Source: Mycobacterium celatum | GTDB lineage: Bacteria > Actinomycetota > Actinomycetes > Mycobacteriales > Mycobacteriaceae | Assembly: GCF_002101595.1 (NCBI RefSeq) | Contig: NZ_LQOM01000037.1 | Coordinates: 62,001-126,000, forward strand | DNA length: 64,000 nucleotides | Reading direction: 5' to 3' | Shown: positions 53,553-62,699 of the stretch, one piece after another | How the letters are laid out: every line of letters starts with the position of its first letter | How positions within the stretch are numbered: the stretch's first letter is position 1 | The notes under the pieces: generated by a model | The model's database searches: none | What the model saw: only the letters and a program-made list of their open reading frames with translations | Told to the model about the DNA's origin: nothing | Made by a program: the position numbers and the translations under genes

Positions 53553-53612
53553 ATGCGGCAATCCCGCTGATAAGCTGCGCCGCTGAGCACCCATACGAGT
53601 GGAGAGCAGCGC

Positions 53613-54167
53613 ATGTCAGTGCCCGAAGGCGCCCAAGACCTCATCGGGACGCACTACCGGTTCCCGGATTACTTCGACGTCGGACGCGAAAAGATCCGCG
53701 AGTTCGCACGGTCGGTCAAGGACGATCACCCCATGCACTTCGACGAGGCTGCCGCCGCCGAAGCAGGTTATCCGGCGCTGGTGGCTTCGCTGACATTTCT
53801 GGCGGTCGCCGGGCGGCGCGTGCAGCTGGACGTCTTCACCAAGTTCGACATCCCGATCAACCTCGCGCGGGTGCTGCACCGGGACCAGAAGTTCATCTAC
53901 CACCGGCCGATCCTGGCCGGCGACCGGCTCTTCTTCGACACCTATCTGGACTCGGTCATCGAGTCCCACAGCACGGTGATCGCCGAGATCCGCAGCGAAG
54001 TCACCGACGCCGACGGCGACCCCGTGATCACCAGCGTCGTCACAATGCTCGGAGAGTCGACGCATCCGGAGGCCAACGCGGAAGCGACGATCGCCGCAAT
54101 TGCATCGATCCGAGGCGGAGGCCAGGTGGCCGCCGCTACGACTCAGGGGGCTAAGACCAGTGAGTAA
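53613..54167 (+). CDS. HadA-like (3R)-hydroxyacyl-ACP dehydratase subunit (Rv0504c-like)
   Basis: 184 residues, MaoC/FAS1_DH-type hotdog fold: [61 protein letters not shown] and [30 protein letters not shown]. This is the non-catalytic-type subunit fold of HadA, which pairs with HadB in the dehydration step of mycolic acid elongation (FAS-II). No HadB is encoded next to it. GGAGAGC upstream of ATG 53613. Its stop overlaps the start of the methyltransferase by eight bases, so the two act together in mycolate synthesis (inference). Confidence 0.87.
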   Translation: MSVPEGAQDLIGTHYRFPDYFDVGREKIREFARSVKDDHPMHFDEAAAAEAGYPALVASLTFLAVAGRRVQLDVFTKFDIPINLARVLHRDQKFIYHRPILAGDRLFFDTYLDSVIESHSTVIAEIRSEVTDADGDPVITSVVTMLGESTHPEANAEATIAAIASIRGGGQVAAATTQGAKTSE

Positions 54168-55029
54168 CAATCTCACGCCGCACTTCGAGGACGTCCAGTC
54201 GCACTACGACCTGTCCGACGACTTCTACCGGCTGTTCCTCGACCCGTCACAGACCTACAGCTGCGCGTACTTCGAGCGCGACGACATGACTCTGGAAGAG
54301 GCGCAACTTGCCAAGGTCGACCTGTCGCTGGGCAAGCTCGGTCTGCAGCCCGGTATGACGCTGCTCGACGTCGGCTGCGGCTGGGGCGCGACGTTGCGGC
54401 GCGCAGTCGAGAAGTACGACGTGAACGTGATCGGCCTGACGCTGTCGAAGAATCAGGCCGCCCACGTGCACAAGTCGTTCGACGAAATGGACAGCCCGCG
54501 CTCCAAAGAGGTGCGGCTGCAGGGCTGGGAGCAGTTCGACGAGCCGGTGGACCGCATCGTTTCTATCGGCGCGTTCGAGCACTTCGGCCGGGACCGCTAC
54601 GACGACTTCTTCACGATGGCCTACCACGTCCTGCCGGCCGGTGGGGTGATGATGCTGCACACCATCATCAAGCCCAGCGACCAGGAGTTCGCCGACCGCG
54701 GGCTGCCGCTCACCATGAGCAAGCTGCGCTTCTTCAAGTTCATCATGGACGAGATCTTTCCCGGCGGGGATCTGCCGCAGGCGTGTGTGGTCGAGGAGCA
54801 CGCGGCCAAGGCGGGCTTCACGCTCACCAAGAAGCAGCCGCTGCGGTTGCACTACGCCCGCACGCTGGACATCTGGGCCAGGAACCTGGAAGCCCGCAAG
54901 GACGAGGCCATCGCGATCCAGTCGCAGGAGGTCTACGACCGCTACATGAAGTACCTGACCGGTTGCGCCGACCTGTTCCGCGAGGGCTACACCGACGTCT
55001 GCCAGTTCACGTTGGTCAAGCCGTCCTGA
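54160..55029 (+). CDS. Mycolic acid methyltransferase/cyclopropane synthase at the cmaA2 locus
   Basis: 289 residues, SAM-dependent mycolic acid synthase family: [86 protein letters not shown] (motif I and SAM site), [11 protein letters not shown], and C-terminal [11 protein letters not shown]. The position (after the Rv0504c-like gene, before the Rv0502-like gene) is that of cmaA2, but the N-terminus and [16 protein letters not shown] segment are closer, from memory, to MmaA2-type enzymes. Either cis- or trans-cyclopropanation, or methoxylation, is possible. GTG 54160-54162. Confidence 0.9.
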   Translation: MSNNLTPHFEDVQSHYDLSDDFYRLFLDPSQTYSCAYFERDDMTLEEAQLAKVDLSLGKLGLQPGMTLLDVGCGWGATLRRAVEKYDVNVIGLTLSKNQAAHVHKSFDEMDSPRSKEVRLQGWEQFDEPVDRIVSIGAFEHFGRDRYDDFFTMAYHVLPAGGVMMLHTIIKPSDQEFADRGLPLTMSKLRFFKFIMDEIFPGGDLPQACVVEEHAAKAGFTLTKKQPLRLHYARTLDIWARNLEARKDEAIAIQSQEVYDRYMKYLTGCADLFREGYTDVCQFTLVKPS

Positions 55030-55038
55030 TAGGCCCGT

Positions 55039-55095
55039 CGAACGTCGACTTATCGTCGAAATTCGGCGTCTATCAGCTCAACAACTCGACGTTCG
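55039..55095. terminator. Convergent hairpin between the methyltransferase and acyltransferase
   Basis: Arms CGAACGTCGA (55039-55048) and TCGACGTTCG (55086-55095) are fully complementary with a 37-base loop. The element fills most of the 76-base gap between two convergent genes and could end transcription from both sides. Confidence 0.6.
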
Positions 55096-55105
55096 CGCTG
55101 AAAAC

Positions 55106-56173
55106 TCAGCCGAAGAACATGTTGCGCCGGCCGGCCAAGAGCCGATACAGCGTCTGCTGGATGGTCTCGCGGACCTGGTCGGTCAGCTCGAAGGTGACCA
55201 TCGGGTCGTCGGCGTCGGCAACGTCGTAGTCGGCGGTGGAAATCGGCTCGCCGAACGCGATGTGCCACTTCGACGGCAGCGGCACCATGCCCGCCGGACC
55301 GGCCAACGGGAACAGCGGCGTGATCGGGAAGTACGGCAACCCGAACAGCCGTGCCAAGAGCTTGAGGTCGGCCACCATCGGGTAGATCTCCTCGGAGCCG
55401 ACGATCGAGCACGGCACGATCGGCGCCTTGGTGCGCAGCGCCGCCGACACAAACCCGCCCCGGCCGAACCGCTGCAGCTTGTAGCGGTCCTTGAACTTCT
55501 TCCCCAGGCCCTTGTAGCCCTCCGGGAACACCGCGGTGAGCTCGCCGGAAGCTAGTAACCGGTGGGCGTCGGTGGTGCAAGCCATGGTGTGGCCGGCCTT
55601 GCGGGCGGTTTCGCCGATCACCGGCAAGTCGAACACCAGGTCAGCGGCCAACAGCCGCAAGTCGCGATGCGCAGGGTGCTCGTCGTGTACGGCAACCGAG
55701 GCCATCAACCCGTCGAAAGGCAACACTCCGGCGTGGTTGGCCACCACCAATGCGGCGCCGGTGTCCGGCAGGTTCTCGATACCGCTGACCTCGACCCGGA
55801 ACCACGACCTGAAAAAGAATCTCAGCAAAGGCCGCACGATGGCGTCGTTGAAGTGTGGGTCGAACCCGAACTCGTCGACGCTGTAGTCGCCGGTGATCCG
55901 CTGACGCAGAAATGCGGCAACCGCACCGACCCGCTGCGCGAGGTCGCTGCCGGGCGTTTCGGTTTCCGGTTTGGCGCCGGCGACGCGGCGGTGCTGGTCG
56001 ATCTCACGGACGACGGCGGCGATCTGCTCGGCCGACGCCCGCCCGCCGGGATCCGACAACAGCGACGGATGCCGACGCGACGCCTGGGTCCGTTGACCCG
56101 CCCGCCGCTGCGCGGCTGCACGACTCGGATTCGTGTGCAGCGGAATGACTTTCGCCTTCGGCTCACCCGCCAC
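55106..56173 (-). CDS. Lysophospholipid/glycerol acyltransferase-family protein (Rv0502-like)
   Basis: 355 residues from GTG 56171-56173, which overlaps the galE2 stop; GGGGGAAG lies eight bases before it. The N-terminal 90 residues are basic and Ala-rich. The acyltransferase core has ALVVANHAGVLPFDGLM (catalytic His/Asp region), AVFPEGYKGLGKKFKDRYKLQRFGRGGF (the FPEG acyl-acceptor motif), and PIVPCSIVGSEEIYPMV. It should transfer an acyl group to a lipid or glycerol-type acceptor at the membrane; the acceptor is unknown. Coupled with galE2 as in M. tuberculosis. Confidence 0.88.
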   Translation of the reverse strand: MAGEPKAKVIPLHTNPSRAAAQRRAGQRTQASRRHPSLLSDPGGRASAEQIAAVVREIDQHRRVAGAKPETETPGSDLAQRVGAVAAFLRQRITGDYSVDEFGFDPHFNDAIVRPLLRFFFRSWFRVEVSGIENLPDTGAALVVANHAGVLPFDGLMASVAVHDEHPAHRDLRLLAADLVFDLPVIGETARKAGHTMACTTDAHRLLASGELTAVFPEGYKGLGKKFKDRYKLQRFGRGGFVSAALRTKAPIVPCSIVGSEEIYPMVADLKLLARLFGLPYFPITPLFPLAGPAGMVPLPSKWHIAFGEPISTADYDVADADDPMVTFELTDQVRETIQQTLYRLLAGRRNMFFG

Positions 56174-57281
56174 GATATTTACTTCCCCCAACCGATGGAA
56201 TTGGGTTCCAGTGGCCAAAGCGCTGCGCTGCTGCCACGGCCCGACCCTCCAAGGAGACTACCAACTCCGGTTTGATAATGGGAGTCAAACCTCGACCACG
56301 CACGTAGTCATCGAAGGCTTCGGCCGTCGTCCACTTGGGCTGGAAGCCAAGTTGGACACGCATCCGCGTTGTGTCCATCACCCGGCCATAGCTGAGATAG
56401 TCGAGTTGCTCGCGGTTGATTTCGGTATAGCGATTGGCGCGTCTCAGCGAATCGAGAATCCACAGCCCGAATCCCGGTACCGGCAGCGGAATTCGGCCCG
56501 CCCGCCGGATCGCCTGCGACAGCATGATGATCCCGTCGGCGCCGATGTTGAAGGTGCCGGGCTTGCCGGCCATCGCGGCGCGCTCCAGCGCACCCAGCGC
56601 ATCCTGCTCGTGCAGGAGCTGGAGGCGGGCATCCCGTCCGACCACGGTGGGAACCAGCGGGCCGGCCAAGTAACGAGACAGCGTGGTGTCCATCGCGGGC
56701 CCGATCATGTTGGCCAGCCGCAGAATTGTCACCGAGATGTCGGGCCGTCGCCGACCCAGCCCGCGCACATAGCCCTCGATGTCGAGGCTGTCCTTGGGAA
56801 AACCCTCGCGGAAGGGCCGGCGGCTACTGCTGTCCTCGGTGAACATCACCGGGTCGTGCGGGCTGGACCCGTAGACCTCCGAGGTGGACTTGAGCACCAC
56901 GCGGCGCACCGAGGGCGCCTTCTGACAGGCAGCGAACAACTGCATGGCGCCCATAACGTTGATTTCCTTCAACGCCGCGCCGCCGCCCGATCGCGGCGCA
57001 AACGACGCCGCCGCGGCATGCACCACGGTGTCGACGTCGCCGTTTCGAATCACCTTGGCGATAAACGGGTTGCGGATGTCGGCGCGGACGAATTCGGCGC
57101 GGCCCATCCGCCGCAGCATGTCCTTGCTGGGGGCAATCGCGTCGACGGCGATGACCCGGTTGATCAACGGGTTCTGCGCCAGCCGGGCCGTCAGGTAGCC
57201 GCCCAGAAACCGGCAGGCGCCGGTCACCAACACGACTTTGGGATAGTGCACCGTGTCGCTGGTGCCGCCCGACGAATCCAC
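56163..57281 (-). CDS. galE2: NAD-dependent epimerase/dehydratase GalE2 (Rv0501-like)
   Basis: 372 residues, extended SDR: VVLVTGACRFLGGYLTARLAQNPLINRVIAVDA (Gly-rich NAD site, with Cys-Arg in place of the commoner Gly-Phe), LKSTSEVYGSSPHDPVMFTED, ILRLANMIGPAMDT and a C-terminal domain that includes LGFQPKWTTAEAFDDYVRGRGL. The usual Tyr-x3-Lys pair is not obvious: after VMFTED comes SSRRPFREGFPKDSLDIEGYVRGLGRR. Activity as a UDP-galactose epimerase is therefore uncertain. GTG 57279-57281. Its stop overlaps the acyltransferase start. Confidence 0.82.
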   Translation of the reverse strand: MDSSGGTSDTVHYPKVVLVTGACRFLGGYLTARLAQNPLINRVIAVDAIAPSKDMLRRMGRAEFVRADIRNPFIAKVIRNGDVDTVVHAAAASFAPRSGGGAALKEINVMGAMQLFAACQKAPSVRRVVLKSTSEVYGSSPHDPVMFTEDSSSRRPFREGFPKDSLDIEGYVRGLGRRRPDISVTILRLANMIGPAMDTTLSRYLAGPLVPTVVGRDARLQLLHEQDALGALERAAMAGKPGTFNIGADGIIMLSQAIRRAGRIPLPVPGFGLWILDSLRRANRYTEINREQLDYLSYGRVMDTTRMRVQLGFQPKWTTAEAFDDYVRGRGLTPIIKPELVVSLEGRAVAAAQRFGHWNPIPSVGGSKYRGG

Positions 57282-57358
57282 TCCGACAGCCTAACGGCCC
57301 GGCGCTACCACGGCGTTACCAGACAATGACGTCCGACCACCAGTCCAGTTGCCGAGAT

Positions 57359-57460
57359 TTACTTTCCGAGTTTTCTGCGCTGCACCCGGGTGCGGCGAAG
57401 CAGCTTGCGGTGCTTCTTCTTCGACATCCTCTTGCGCCGCTTCTTGATTACTGAGCCCAT
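57359..57460 (-). CDS. Small ribosomal protein bS22 (Rv0500B-like, 33 residues)
   Basis: ATG 57458-57460, TAA 57359-57361. The product [20 protein letters not shown] then [13 protein letters not shown] is 33 residues, more than half Lys/Arg. It matches the actinobacterial AURKAIP1/COX24-like peptide, found in mycobacterial 30S structures as bS22. It should bind rRNA in the small subunit. It is too short for most gene finders. Nothing else was seen in the gaps on either side. Confidence 0.9.
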
Positions 57461-57594
57461 AACCCCGCTATCCCTATGGCCGTGCAACAACCCGCACACT
57501 CTACCTGGGCGACCGGGCACAGCGAAAAGCGCCGACGTGCACCCCGGGGCGACGGCACGCTCAGGCCTAAGCGCACGTTCGAAGCGGTGACCAG

Positions 57595-57858
57595 CTAGCC
57601 AGCGTCGAAGTAGGAGCTCTCCAGCATGTCGTGCACGGCCTTGGCGTGCACCCGGAAGGAGCGCCCGACGCGGACCGCGGGCAGTTCACCGTTGTGAACC
57701 AGCCGGTAGACCGTCATCTTGCTGACCCGCATCAGCGCCGCCACTTCGGCCACAGTCAGAAATTGAGTCCTGGGCTGCTGGCCGTCGGGGGAACCGCTGT
57801 CCCGCGCCGATTTTCCGCCAGCTGAATCTCGTGCCGATGGCCCGTTCATAGACGTCAT
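57595..57858 (-). CDS. Excisionase/MerR-type helix-turn-helix protein (Rv0500A-like)
   Basis: 87 residues. After a disordered 30-residue start comes a single winged [51 protein letters not shown], the excisionase (HTH_17/BldC-like) fold. BldC-type proteins bind direct repeats and control development in actinobacteria; no target is visible here. ATG 57856-57858 or the next Met at 57849. In mycobacteria this gene, bS22 and galE2 keep the same order. The 138 bases upstream are AT-richer and probably hold its promoter. Confidence 0.87.
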
Positions 57859-57996
57859 CGCAACCCAATCCGTCAGGCACGCGCAGTCCCAGCGGCTTCC
57901 CCTCCGCTGGCACCCACACGTGCATACACACAGGAGAATAGCGGTACTAGTGGGGTTACTGCGACGGGTGGTAGGAATTCAGGGAAAATTTATGAA

Positions 57997-58872
57997 TTAC
58001 TCTGATGTGATTCGTAGCTGCTCAGAGCGGGTTTTCGCGGCCCGGACCGCCTCGTCGACGGCGCTGCGCAAGCCGCCGCGTTCGAGTTCCCGCAGCGCAG
58101 CGGCGGTAGTGCCGCCGGGCGAGGTAACCGTGGCCCGCAGCCGCGCCGCCGTTGTGTCCACACTGAGGTCGGGTGCGACGTCACCGGCAGGCGCCCGGTC
58201 CTGCTCCATCCGCTCCAGCAGCATCGCGGCCGACCCGGCCATCGTCTGGGCGACCAGTTCGGTCGCCACCTGACGGCTCAGCCCCACCCCGACGCCGGCG
58301 TCGATCAGCGCCTCGACCATCAGGAAGAAGTACGCGGGACCGGAACCGGACACCGCGGTCACCGCGTCCATCTGCGCCTCGGGGACGGTGAGCACGCCAC
58401 CGACGCAGTCGAACAGCGCGGCGACCTCCTTGAGCTGTTCGGGGGTGACGAAGCGGCCCTTGGCCAGCGCGCTGACGCCGGCGCCGACCAGCGCCGGCGC
58501 ATTGGGCATCACCCGGACCACCGGCGTGCCGGCCGGCAGTTTCGATTCCAGGTATCCGGTGGTGACCCCGGCCGCGACGGTGATGAACACCTGCTCGGGG
58601 CTGTCGCCGTCGGCTTGGGCGGCCGCGTGGGCGATCTCGGTGATGGCCGCCTCGACGTCGGCGGGCTTGACGGCGAGGATGACGAACGTCGCGTTCTCGG
58701 CCGCGTCGGTCATCGACGTCACCAGCACCGAATAGGTGTCGGCGAGGTAGCGAGCACGCTCCGGCAGCCGTTCGGCCACCACCAGGTCCTTGACCTGGCG
58801 CCCGGATCGCAGCAGGCCCGAGAGCAAGGCTTCGCCCATGCTGCCGCCGCCGATGATCGCGATTCTGGCCAT
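57997..58872 (-). CDS. proC: Pyrroline-5-carboxylate reductase ProC
   Basis: 291 residues. Last step of proline synthesis: reduces pyrroline-5-carboxylate with NAD(P)H. Motifs: MARIAIIGGGSMGEALLSGLLRSG (Rossmann), VILAVKPADVEAAI, VRVMPNAPALVGAGVSAL, and the C-terminal signature DAVTAVSGSGPAYFFLMVEALIDAGVGVGLSR. ATG 58870-58872 begins the canonical Rossmann strand, so an upstream extension is rejected. Separated by 26 bases from the thioesterase-like gene. Confidence 0.95.
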   Translation of the reverse strand: MARIAIIGGGSMGEALLSGLLRSGRQVKDLVVAERLPERARYLADTYSVLVTSMTDAAENATFVILAVKPADVEAAITEIAHAAAQADGDSPEQVFITVAAGVTTGYLESKLPAGTPVVRVMPNAPALVGAGVSALAKGRFVTPEQLKEVAALFDCVGGVLTVPEAQMDAVTAVSGSGPAYFFLMVEALIDAGVGVGLSRQVATELVAQTMAGSAAMLLERMEQDRAPAGDVAPDLSVDTTAARLRATVTSPGGTTAAALRELERGGLRSAVDEAVRAAKTRSEQLRITSE

Positions 58873-58898
58873 GCCGCACAGCATGGCAGACCTCTCCG

Positions 58899-59708
58899 TC
58901 AGCGAAGAGCGGGGACCATCGCCAGCTGGCGGCTCTGCACCACGATGCGGCCCTCGCAGTCGACGACGGTGTGGTCCTCGTCGAACCAGTCCTGCCCGAT
59001 CTGCACGCAGGTGCACAGCACGCGCAGCCATCCGTCGGCCGGCAGGCCCCGCAGGTAGGCGGTGAGCTGCACGGTGGGCGCCCAGCCGGTGCGGCCCACG
59101 GCGAAGCTCACCGGCGCCGACACGTCACCGCACATCAGCGCGAACAGCACGTCGGGCGCCACCCCGCGCGGGCGCACCCACATCTGGATCAGCGGTGGCC
59201 GCCCGTCGGTGGGCTCGAGCGTGGAGACCACCGGCCGCACGTCGCAGCCCTCGGCGAGGTGCACCAGCCCGGCCATCGGATGGCCCGGACCGATCGGAGC
59301 CACACCGGGCGGCGGTTCCGGGGCCATCAGCTCGGTCACCGGGTTGGCCGAAAGCAGCGGCGGGACATGATGTTCGGGCTCCCCGAGGGTGACGACGGTG
59401 TGCACGGCGGTCCGCTCGCCCTGGTTGAGTTCGACGTCGACCACGCTGATCCGCCTGCCGCGCTTGCGGATCGAGGTCGTCAGCTGCATCGGCCCGGGGT
59501 CGGGTGCCCACAGGTAGCTGCCCGACACCGCGACCGGCTGGACGCCGTCACCGTGGGCGGTGCGGGCGGCGTTGGCGCACAACGCCAGCATCGCCCCGCC
59601 GTGCACCTTGGGTCCGATGGTCCAGTGCTTGTTCAGTTCGCCCTCGAAAAGGGCGGGCCCGGCCTCGCGCAGCGTCATCGCTTCGGTGAATAACGGGGTC
59701 TTGGACAC
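58899..59708 (-). CDS. Acyl-CoA thioesterase-like double-hotdog protein (Rv0499-like)
   Basis: 269 residues from GTG 59706-59708, preceded by AGAGGAA. Two hotdog repeats: EGELNKHWTIGPKVHGGAMLALCANAARTA (the GGAMLAL helix of TesB-like thioesterases) and the C-terminal half WAPTVQLTAYLRGLPADGWLRVLCTCVQIGQDWFDEDHTVVDCEGRIVVQSRQLAMV, ending in the family signature. It probably hydrolyses an acyl-CoA; chain length is unknown. The GTG start rather than earlier codons removes a non-family extension that overlaps the isomerase gene. Confidence 0.85.
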   Translation of the reverse strand: MSKTPLFTEAMTLREAGPALFEGELNKHWTIGPKVHGGAMLALCANAARTAHGDGVQPVAVSGSYLWAPDPGPMQLTTSIRKRGRRISVVDVELNQGERTAVHTVVTLGEPEHHVPPLLSANPVTELMAPEPPPGVAPIGPGHPMAGLVHLAEGCDVRPVVSTLEPTDGRPPLIQMWVRPRGVAPDVLFALMCGDVSAPVSFAVGRTGWAPTVQLTAYLRGLPADGWLRVLCTCVQIGQDWFDEDHTVVDCEGRIVVQSRQLAMVPALR

Positions 59709-59728
59709 AGCGAGAATTCCTCTGGGCC

Positions 59729-60565
59729 TCAACGCAACAGGTGTTTCCGGGCAAACTGTAGCGACTCGGCCAGCATCGCCTCGCGCTCGTGGATGGAACG
59801 CGCGCGTGAGGTCGACACCTCCAGCACGACGTGGCCGGCGAAGCCGCCGCCGGCCAGCATCTGGCACACCTCCACGACCGGCTGGGTGCCCCGGCCGGGC
59901 ACCAGATGTTCGTCGGCCGGCAGCCCGCTGCCGTCGCACAGATGCAGGTGCACCAGGCCCGAACCCATCCGCTGGGCCATGTCCAGCGCGTCGCTGCCCG
60001 CCGTCGCGGTGTGCGACAGGTCCAGCGTGTAGTGCGCGTGGTTGCCGTCCAGCGGGTCGTAGGACGGTGAGAACGCCGAGATCGCCGGGCCCGGCCCGCC
60101 GCCTCGTCTGCGCATCCGTTCCATGGACTGCCGGAAGAATCGGTCGGCCCGGAACGGGAACATGTTCTCCACCGCCACCAGGACGTCGCTCGACTCCTCC
60201 AGTGCGGCAACCTGTTCGGCGAACCCCTCGGCGTAGCGGCGCTGCCAGCGGAACGGCGGATGTACGACGACGGTTTGGGCGCCGAGCTTTTCGGCGGCCT
60301 GTACGCTGCGTTCCAGCTTGGGTATCGGGTTGGACCCCCAGACTCGTTGCGAGATCAGCAGGCACGGCGCGTGTACCGACAGCACCGGCATCCGGTAGCG
60401 CCGGGAGAGCTTCTCGACGGCGGCGATGTCCTGGCTGACCGATTCGCCCCACACCATCAGCTCGACGCCGTCGTAGCCGAGCTTGGCCGCATATTCGAAG
60501 GCGGCCTCGGTCCTCATCGGGTAGACCGAGGCCGTCGACAGGCCGACCTTGATGGCTGGGCGCAC
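59729..60565 (-). CDS. Sugar phosphate isomerase/epimerase-type TIM-barrel protein (Rv0498-like)
   Basis: 278 residues, AP endonuclease 2/xylose isomerase-like TIM barrel: KVGLSTASVYPMRTEAAFEYAAKLGYDGVELMVWG, VLSVHAPCLL, TVVVHPPFRWQRRYAEGF, VAVENMFPF, and LSHTATAGSDALDMAQRMGSGLVHLHLCDGSGLPADEHLVPGRGTQPVVEV. Glu, His and Asp residues in these strand ends would hold a divalent metal. The substrate is unknown. ATG 60563-60565. Same-strand neighbours are 20 bases (thioesterase) and seven bases (membrane protein) away. Confidence 0.87.
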   Translation of the reverse strand: MRPAIKVGLSTASVYPMRTEAAFEYAAKLGYDGVELMVWGESVSQDIAAVEKLSRRYRMPVLSVHAPCLLISQRVWGSNPIPKLERSVQAAEKLGAQTVVVHPPFRWQRRYAEGFAEQVAALEESSDVLVAVENMFPFRADRFFRQSMERMRRRGGGPGPAISAFSPSYDPLDGNHAHYTLDLSHTATAGSDALDMAQRMGSGLVHLHLCDGSGLPADEHLVPGRGTQPVVEVCQMLAGGGFAGHVVLEVSTSRARSIHEREAMLAESLQFARKHLLR

Positions 60566-60572
60566 TGACTGG

Positions 60573-61565
60573 CTAGCCGGACTGCAGCAACGCCAGCGGC
60601 CCCAGTGTGACCAGCGCCCCCACCGCGACCGCGATCAACGTGCTGCCGATGTCCTCGGTCTTGCGCACCACCCGAACCCCGACCACCAGACCGAGGATGA
60701 CGAGCACCGAAAGCACCAGCGCCACAATGTTGTTCCACCGCCACAGCTGGTCGAAGGCGATGAACAGCCCGGCGCCGAACGCGACGGCCAGAATCGACTG
60801 CAGCACAACCAAACCGCCGCGCAGCAAGGCTTCGGTGCGGTCCGGCCACGCGTAGGCGTCCTCGGCATCGTCGGCCAGATCGTCGATGTCGGAGTCGATG
60901 TCGGAGTCGATGTCGGAGTCGAGATCGGCGTAGTCGTCGGCCTCGTCGATGTCCGGGTAGTCCTCGTCGGCCTCGACGTCGTCGGCGGTCTTGTCACGCA
61001 GGAACCGGCCGAGATAGGACCGCACGTAGGCGGAGTCCTCGGTGGGCGGTTCGGCCTCTCGCACGTCGGTGTCCATGACGTCGACGGGCATGCCGGCGTA
61101 ATCCTCCAGCGGGTCGGGGTTCATCCCCTCGGCGCCGGCTTGCGCGGCGGGCCGGACGGCTCGCTCCTCGTCGTCGACAGGGGCTTTGCGGGTCGGCAAC
61201 GGGTAGGGGCTGCGCTCGGGGCGAGCTTCACGCGGGGGCCGCTGCGGCGACGACTCCGGCCAGCGCGGCTGCGGCTCGGACCAGTACGGCGCTGAGTCGG
61301 CGGCGACGTCTGGCTCCTCGACCCGGGTGGCCCCGTTGGGGCGGCGGGCATGTGACCGCGGGCCGGGACGGTCGGTGTCGTCGTGCTCGGCGTCCTCGAC
61401 GACAGGGATCTCGCCGGTCAACTCGGCGACGGTCACTGCGTCGTCGTTGCCGCGGCGGCGGCGACGGCGTCCGGCAGGCGGCGGTGCGCCGATGGTGCCG
61501 TTCTTGGCGAGCAACTCGGCCACCGAGATCGGCCGGGTGCCCGGGCTGTCGTTCGGTCCAGTCAT
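60573..61565 (-). CDS. Membrane protein with acidic cytosolic region (Rv0497-like)
   Basis: 330 residues; the ATG (61563-61565) overlaps the ppx stop (ATGA). Residues 1-230 are hydrophilic: [30 protein letters not shown], an Arg cluster RRRRRGN, Pro-rich then very acidic [13 protein letters not shown] encoded by 12-base DNA repeats (about 60888-60925). Three membrane helices follow: about 245-268, 272-292 and 300-325 ([63 protein letters not shown]). No family function. Conserved beside ppx in mycobacteria. Confidence 0.82.
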   Translation of the reverse strand: MTGPNDSPGTRPISVAELLAKNGTIGAPPPAGRRRRRRGNDDAVTVAELTGEIPVVEDAEHDDTDRPGPRSHARRPNGATRVEEPDVAADSAPYWSEPQPRWPESSPQRPPREARPERSPYPLPTRKAPVDDEERAVRPAAQAGAEGMNPDPLEDYAGMPVDVMDTDVREAEPPTEDSAYVRSYLGRFLRDKTADDVEADEDYPDIDEADDYADLDSDIDSDIDSDIDDLADDAEDAYAWPDRTEALLRGGLVVLQSILAVAFGAGLFIAFDQLWRWNNIVALVLSVLVILGLVVGVRVVRKTEDIGSTLIAVAVGALVTLGPLALLQSG

Positions 61566-62581
61566 GGTGTGCTGCCTCTCGATCGGCCAACCGCAGTCCG
61601 ATCAGCTTGCTGGCTTCCAGCATCGCCCACGGAAGTCTCGACGAGGGCGGTTCCGTCGGCTTCGCTGTCAAGTTTGCGCAAGATGAGACCTTCCCGCAGC
61701 GCCCACGGGCAGATGTCCACCGTTTCTATCGACAGCGCTCGCATACTCGCCTCCGCCACCAGAGCTCCCGCCACGATTTGCGGCGCCCGCTCGGCACTCA
61801 CTCCTTCCAGTTCGGCTCGGTCAGCCGTGGTCATCCTAGAGATGAAAGATATGAGTTGTCTGAGGCCGCTAGCGGTCAATGTCCGCTTCACCCGCGGGCC
61901 CGCCGCCGACGGCGCCGCGCCGGTCAGCCGCGCCAGCGAGCGGAACGTTTTCGACGTTGCTACGGCCAGGTCGGGGCTGCCGGCGTCCAGCAGCGTCACG
62001 CTGGCTTCGGCCAGCTCGGAGTCCAGCCAATCCCGCAGCATGCCGACCCGTCGCCGGCCGGGCGGATCGTCTTGCAGCCACTCGCGGGTCAGCCGCCCGG
62101 CGCCCAGCGGCAGCGACATCGCGACCTCGGGTTCCTCGTCGACGCCGTTGGACAGCTCCAGCGAGCCGCCGCCGATGTCGAGGTTGATGATCCGCCCGGC
62201 GCTCCAGCCGTACCACCGGCGTACCGCCAGGAAGGTCAGCCGCGACTCGTCGACGCCGCGCAGCACCTGCAGCTCCACACCGGTCTCGGCCTTGACCCGG
62301 GCCAGCACGTCCTCGGAGTTCTCCGCGTCGCGGACCGCAGAAGTGGCGAACGCCATCAATTCGGCGCAGCCGGAGCTCACCGCGATCTTGCTGAACTCGT
62401 CGATCGTCGAGATCAGTTTGTCGGCGCCTTTTCGGGTGATCTTGCCGGAGCTGTCGGTGGCTTCGGCCAGCCGCAGGGCGGACTTGGTCGAACTCATCGG
62501 CGTCGGATGCCCGCCGCGGCGTGCGTCCACCACGAGCAGATGGACTGTGTTGCTGCCCACGTCGAGCACACCCAATCTCAC
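61562..62581 (-). CDS. ppx: Exopolyphosphatase / Ppx-GppA family phosphatase
   Basis: 339 residues, ASKHA-fold: [22 protein letters not shown] (phosphate-1 motif), [29 protein letters not shown] (phosphate-2) and [15 protein letters not shown]. Ppx/GppA enzymes hydrolyse polyphosphate and/or pppGpp. M. tuberculosis Rv0496 (Ppx1, 328 residues) is a short-chain exopolyphosphatase, and this protein is the same size. GTG 62579-62581. Divergent from the Cys-rich protein across 118 bases. Confidence 0.92.
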   Translation of the reverse strand: MRLGVLDVGSNTVHLLVVDARRGGHPTPMSSTKSALRLAEATDSSGKITRKGADKLISTIDEFSKIAVSSGCAELMAFATSAVRDAENSEDVLARVKAETGVELQVLRGVDESRLTFLAVRRWYGWSAGRIINLDIGGGSLELSNGVDEEPEVAMSLPLGAGRLTREWLQDDPPGRRRVGMLRDWLDSELAEASVTLLDAGSPDLAVATSKTFRSLARLTGAAPSAAGPRVKRTLTASGLRQLISFISRMTTADRAELEGVSAERAPQIVAGALVAEASMRALSIETVDICPWALREGLILRKLDSEADGTALVETSVGDAGSQQADRTAVGRSRGSTP

Positions 62582-62699
62582 GGGGACAACCTACTGCCTG
62601 GCGACAATGCAGACCGCGGAGCGGTCTGAGGAGAAGCCAGGCAATCAGGCCTGCGTGGCTCGTAGCTGGTTACCGGCGCAGCCACTACCGTGGACATAC

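Noticed and set aside
58899..60452. One 517-codon protein covering the thioesterase and the region before it
   Set aside because: The upstream half is the wrong frame of the TIM-barrel isomerase gene; the GTG at 59706-59708 with its own ribosome site starts the real protein.
61383..62699. Extended start for the Cys-rich protein (700 codons)
   Set aside because: That extension is antisense to ppx and the membrane protein; GTG 62700 gives the family-sized product.
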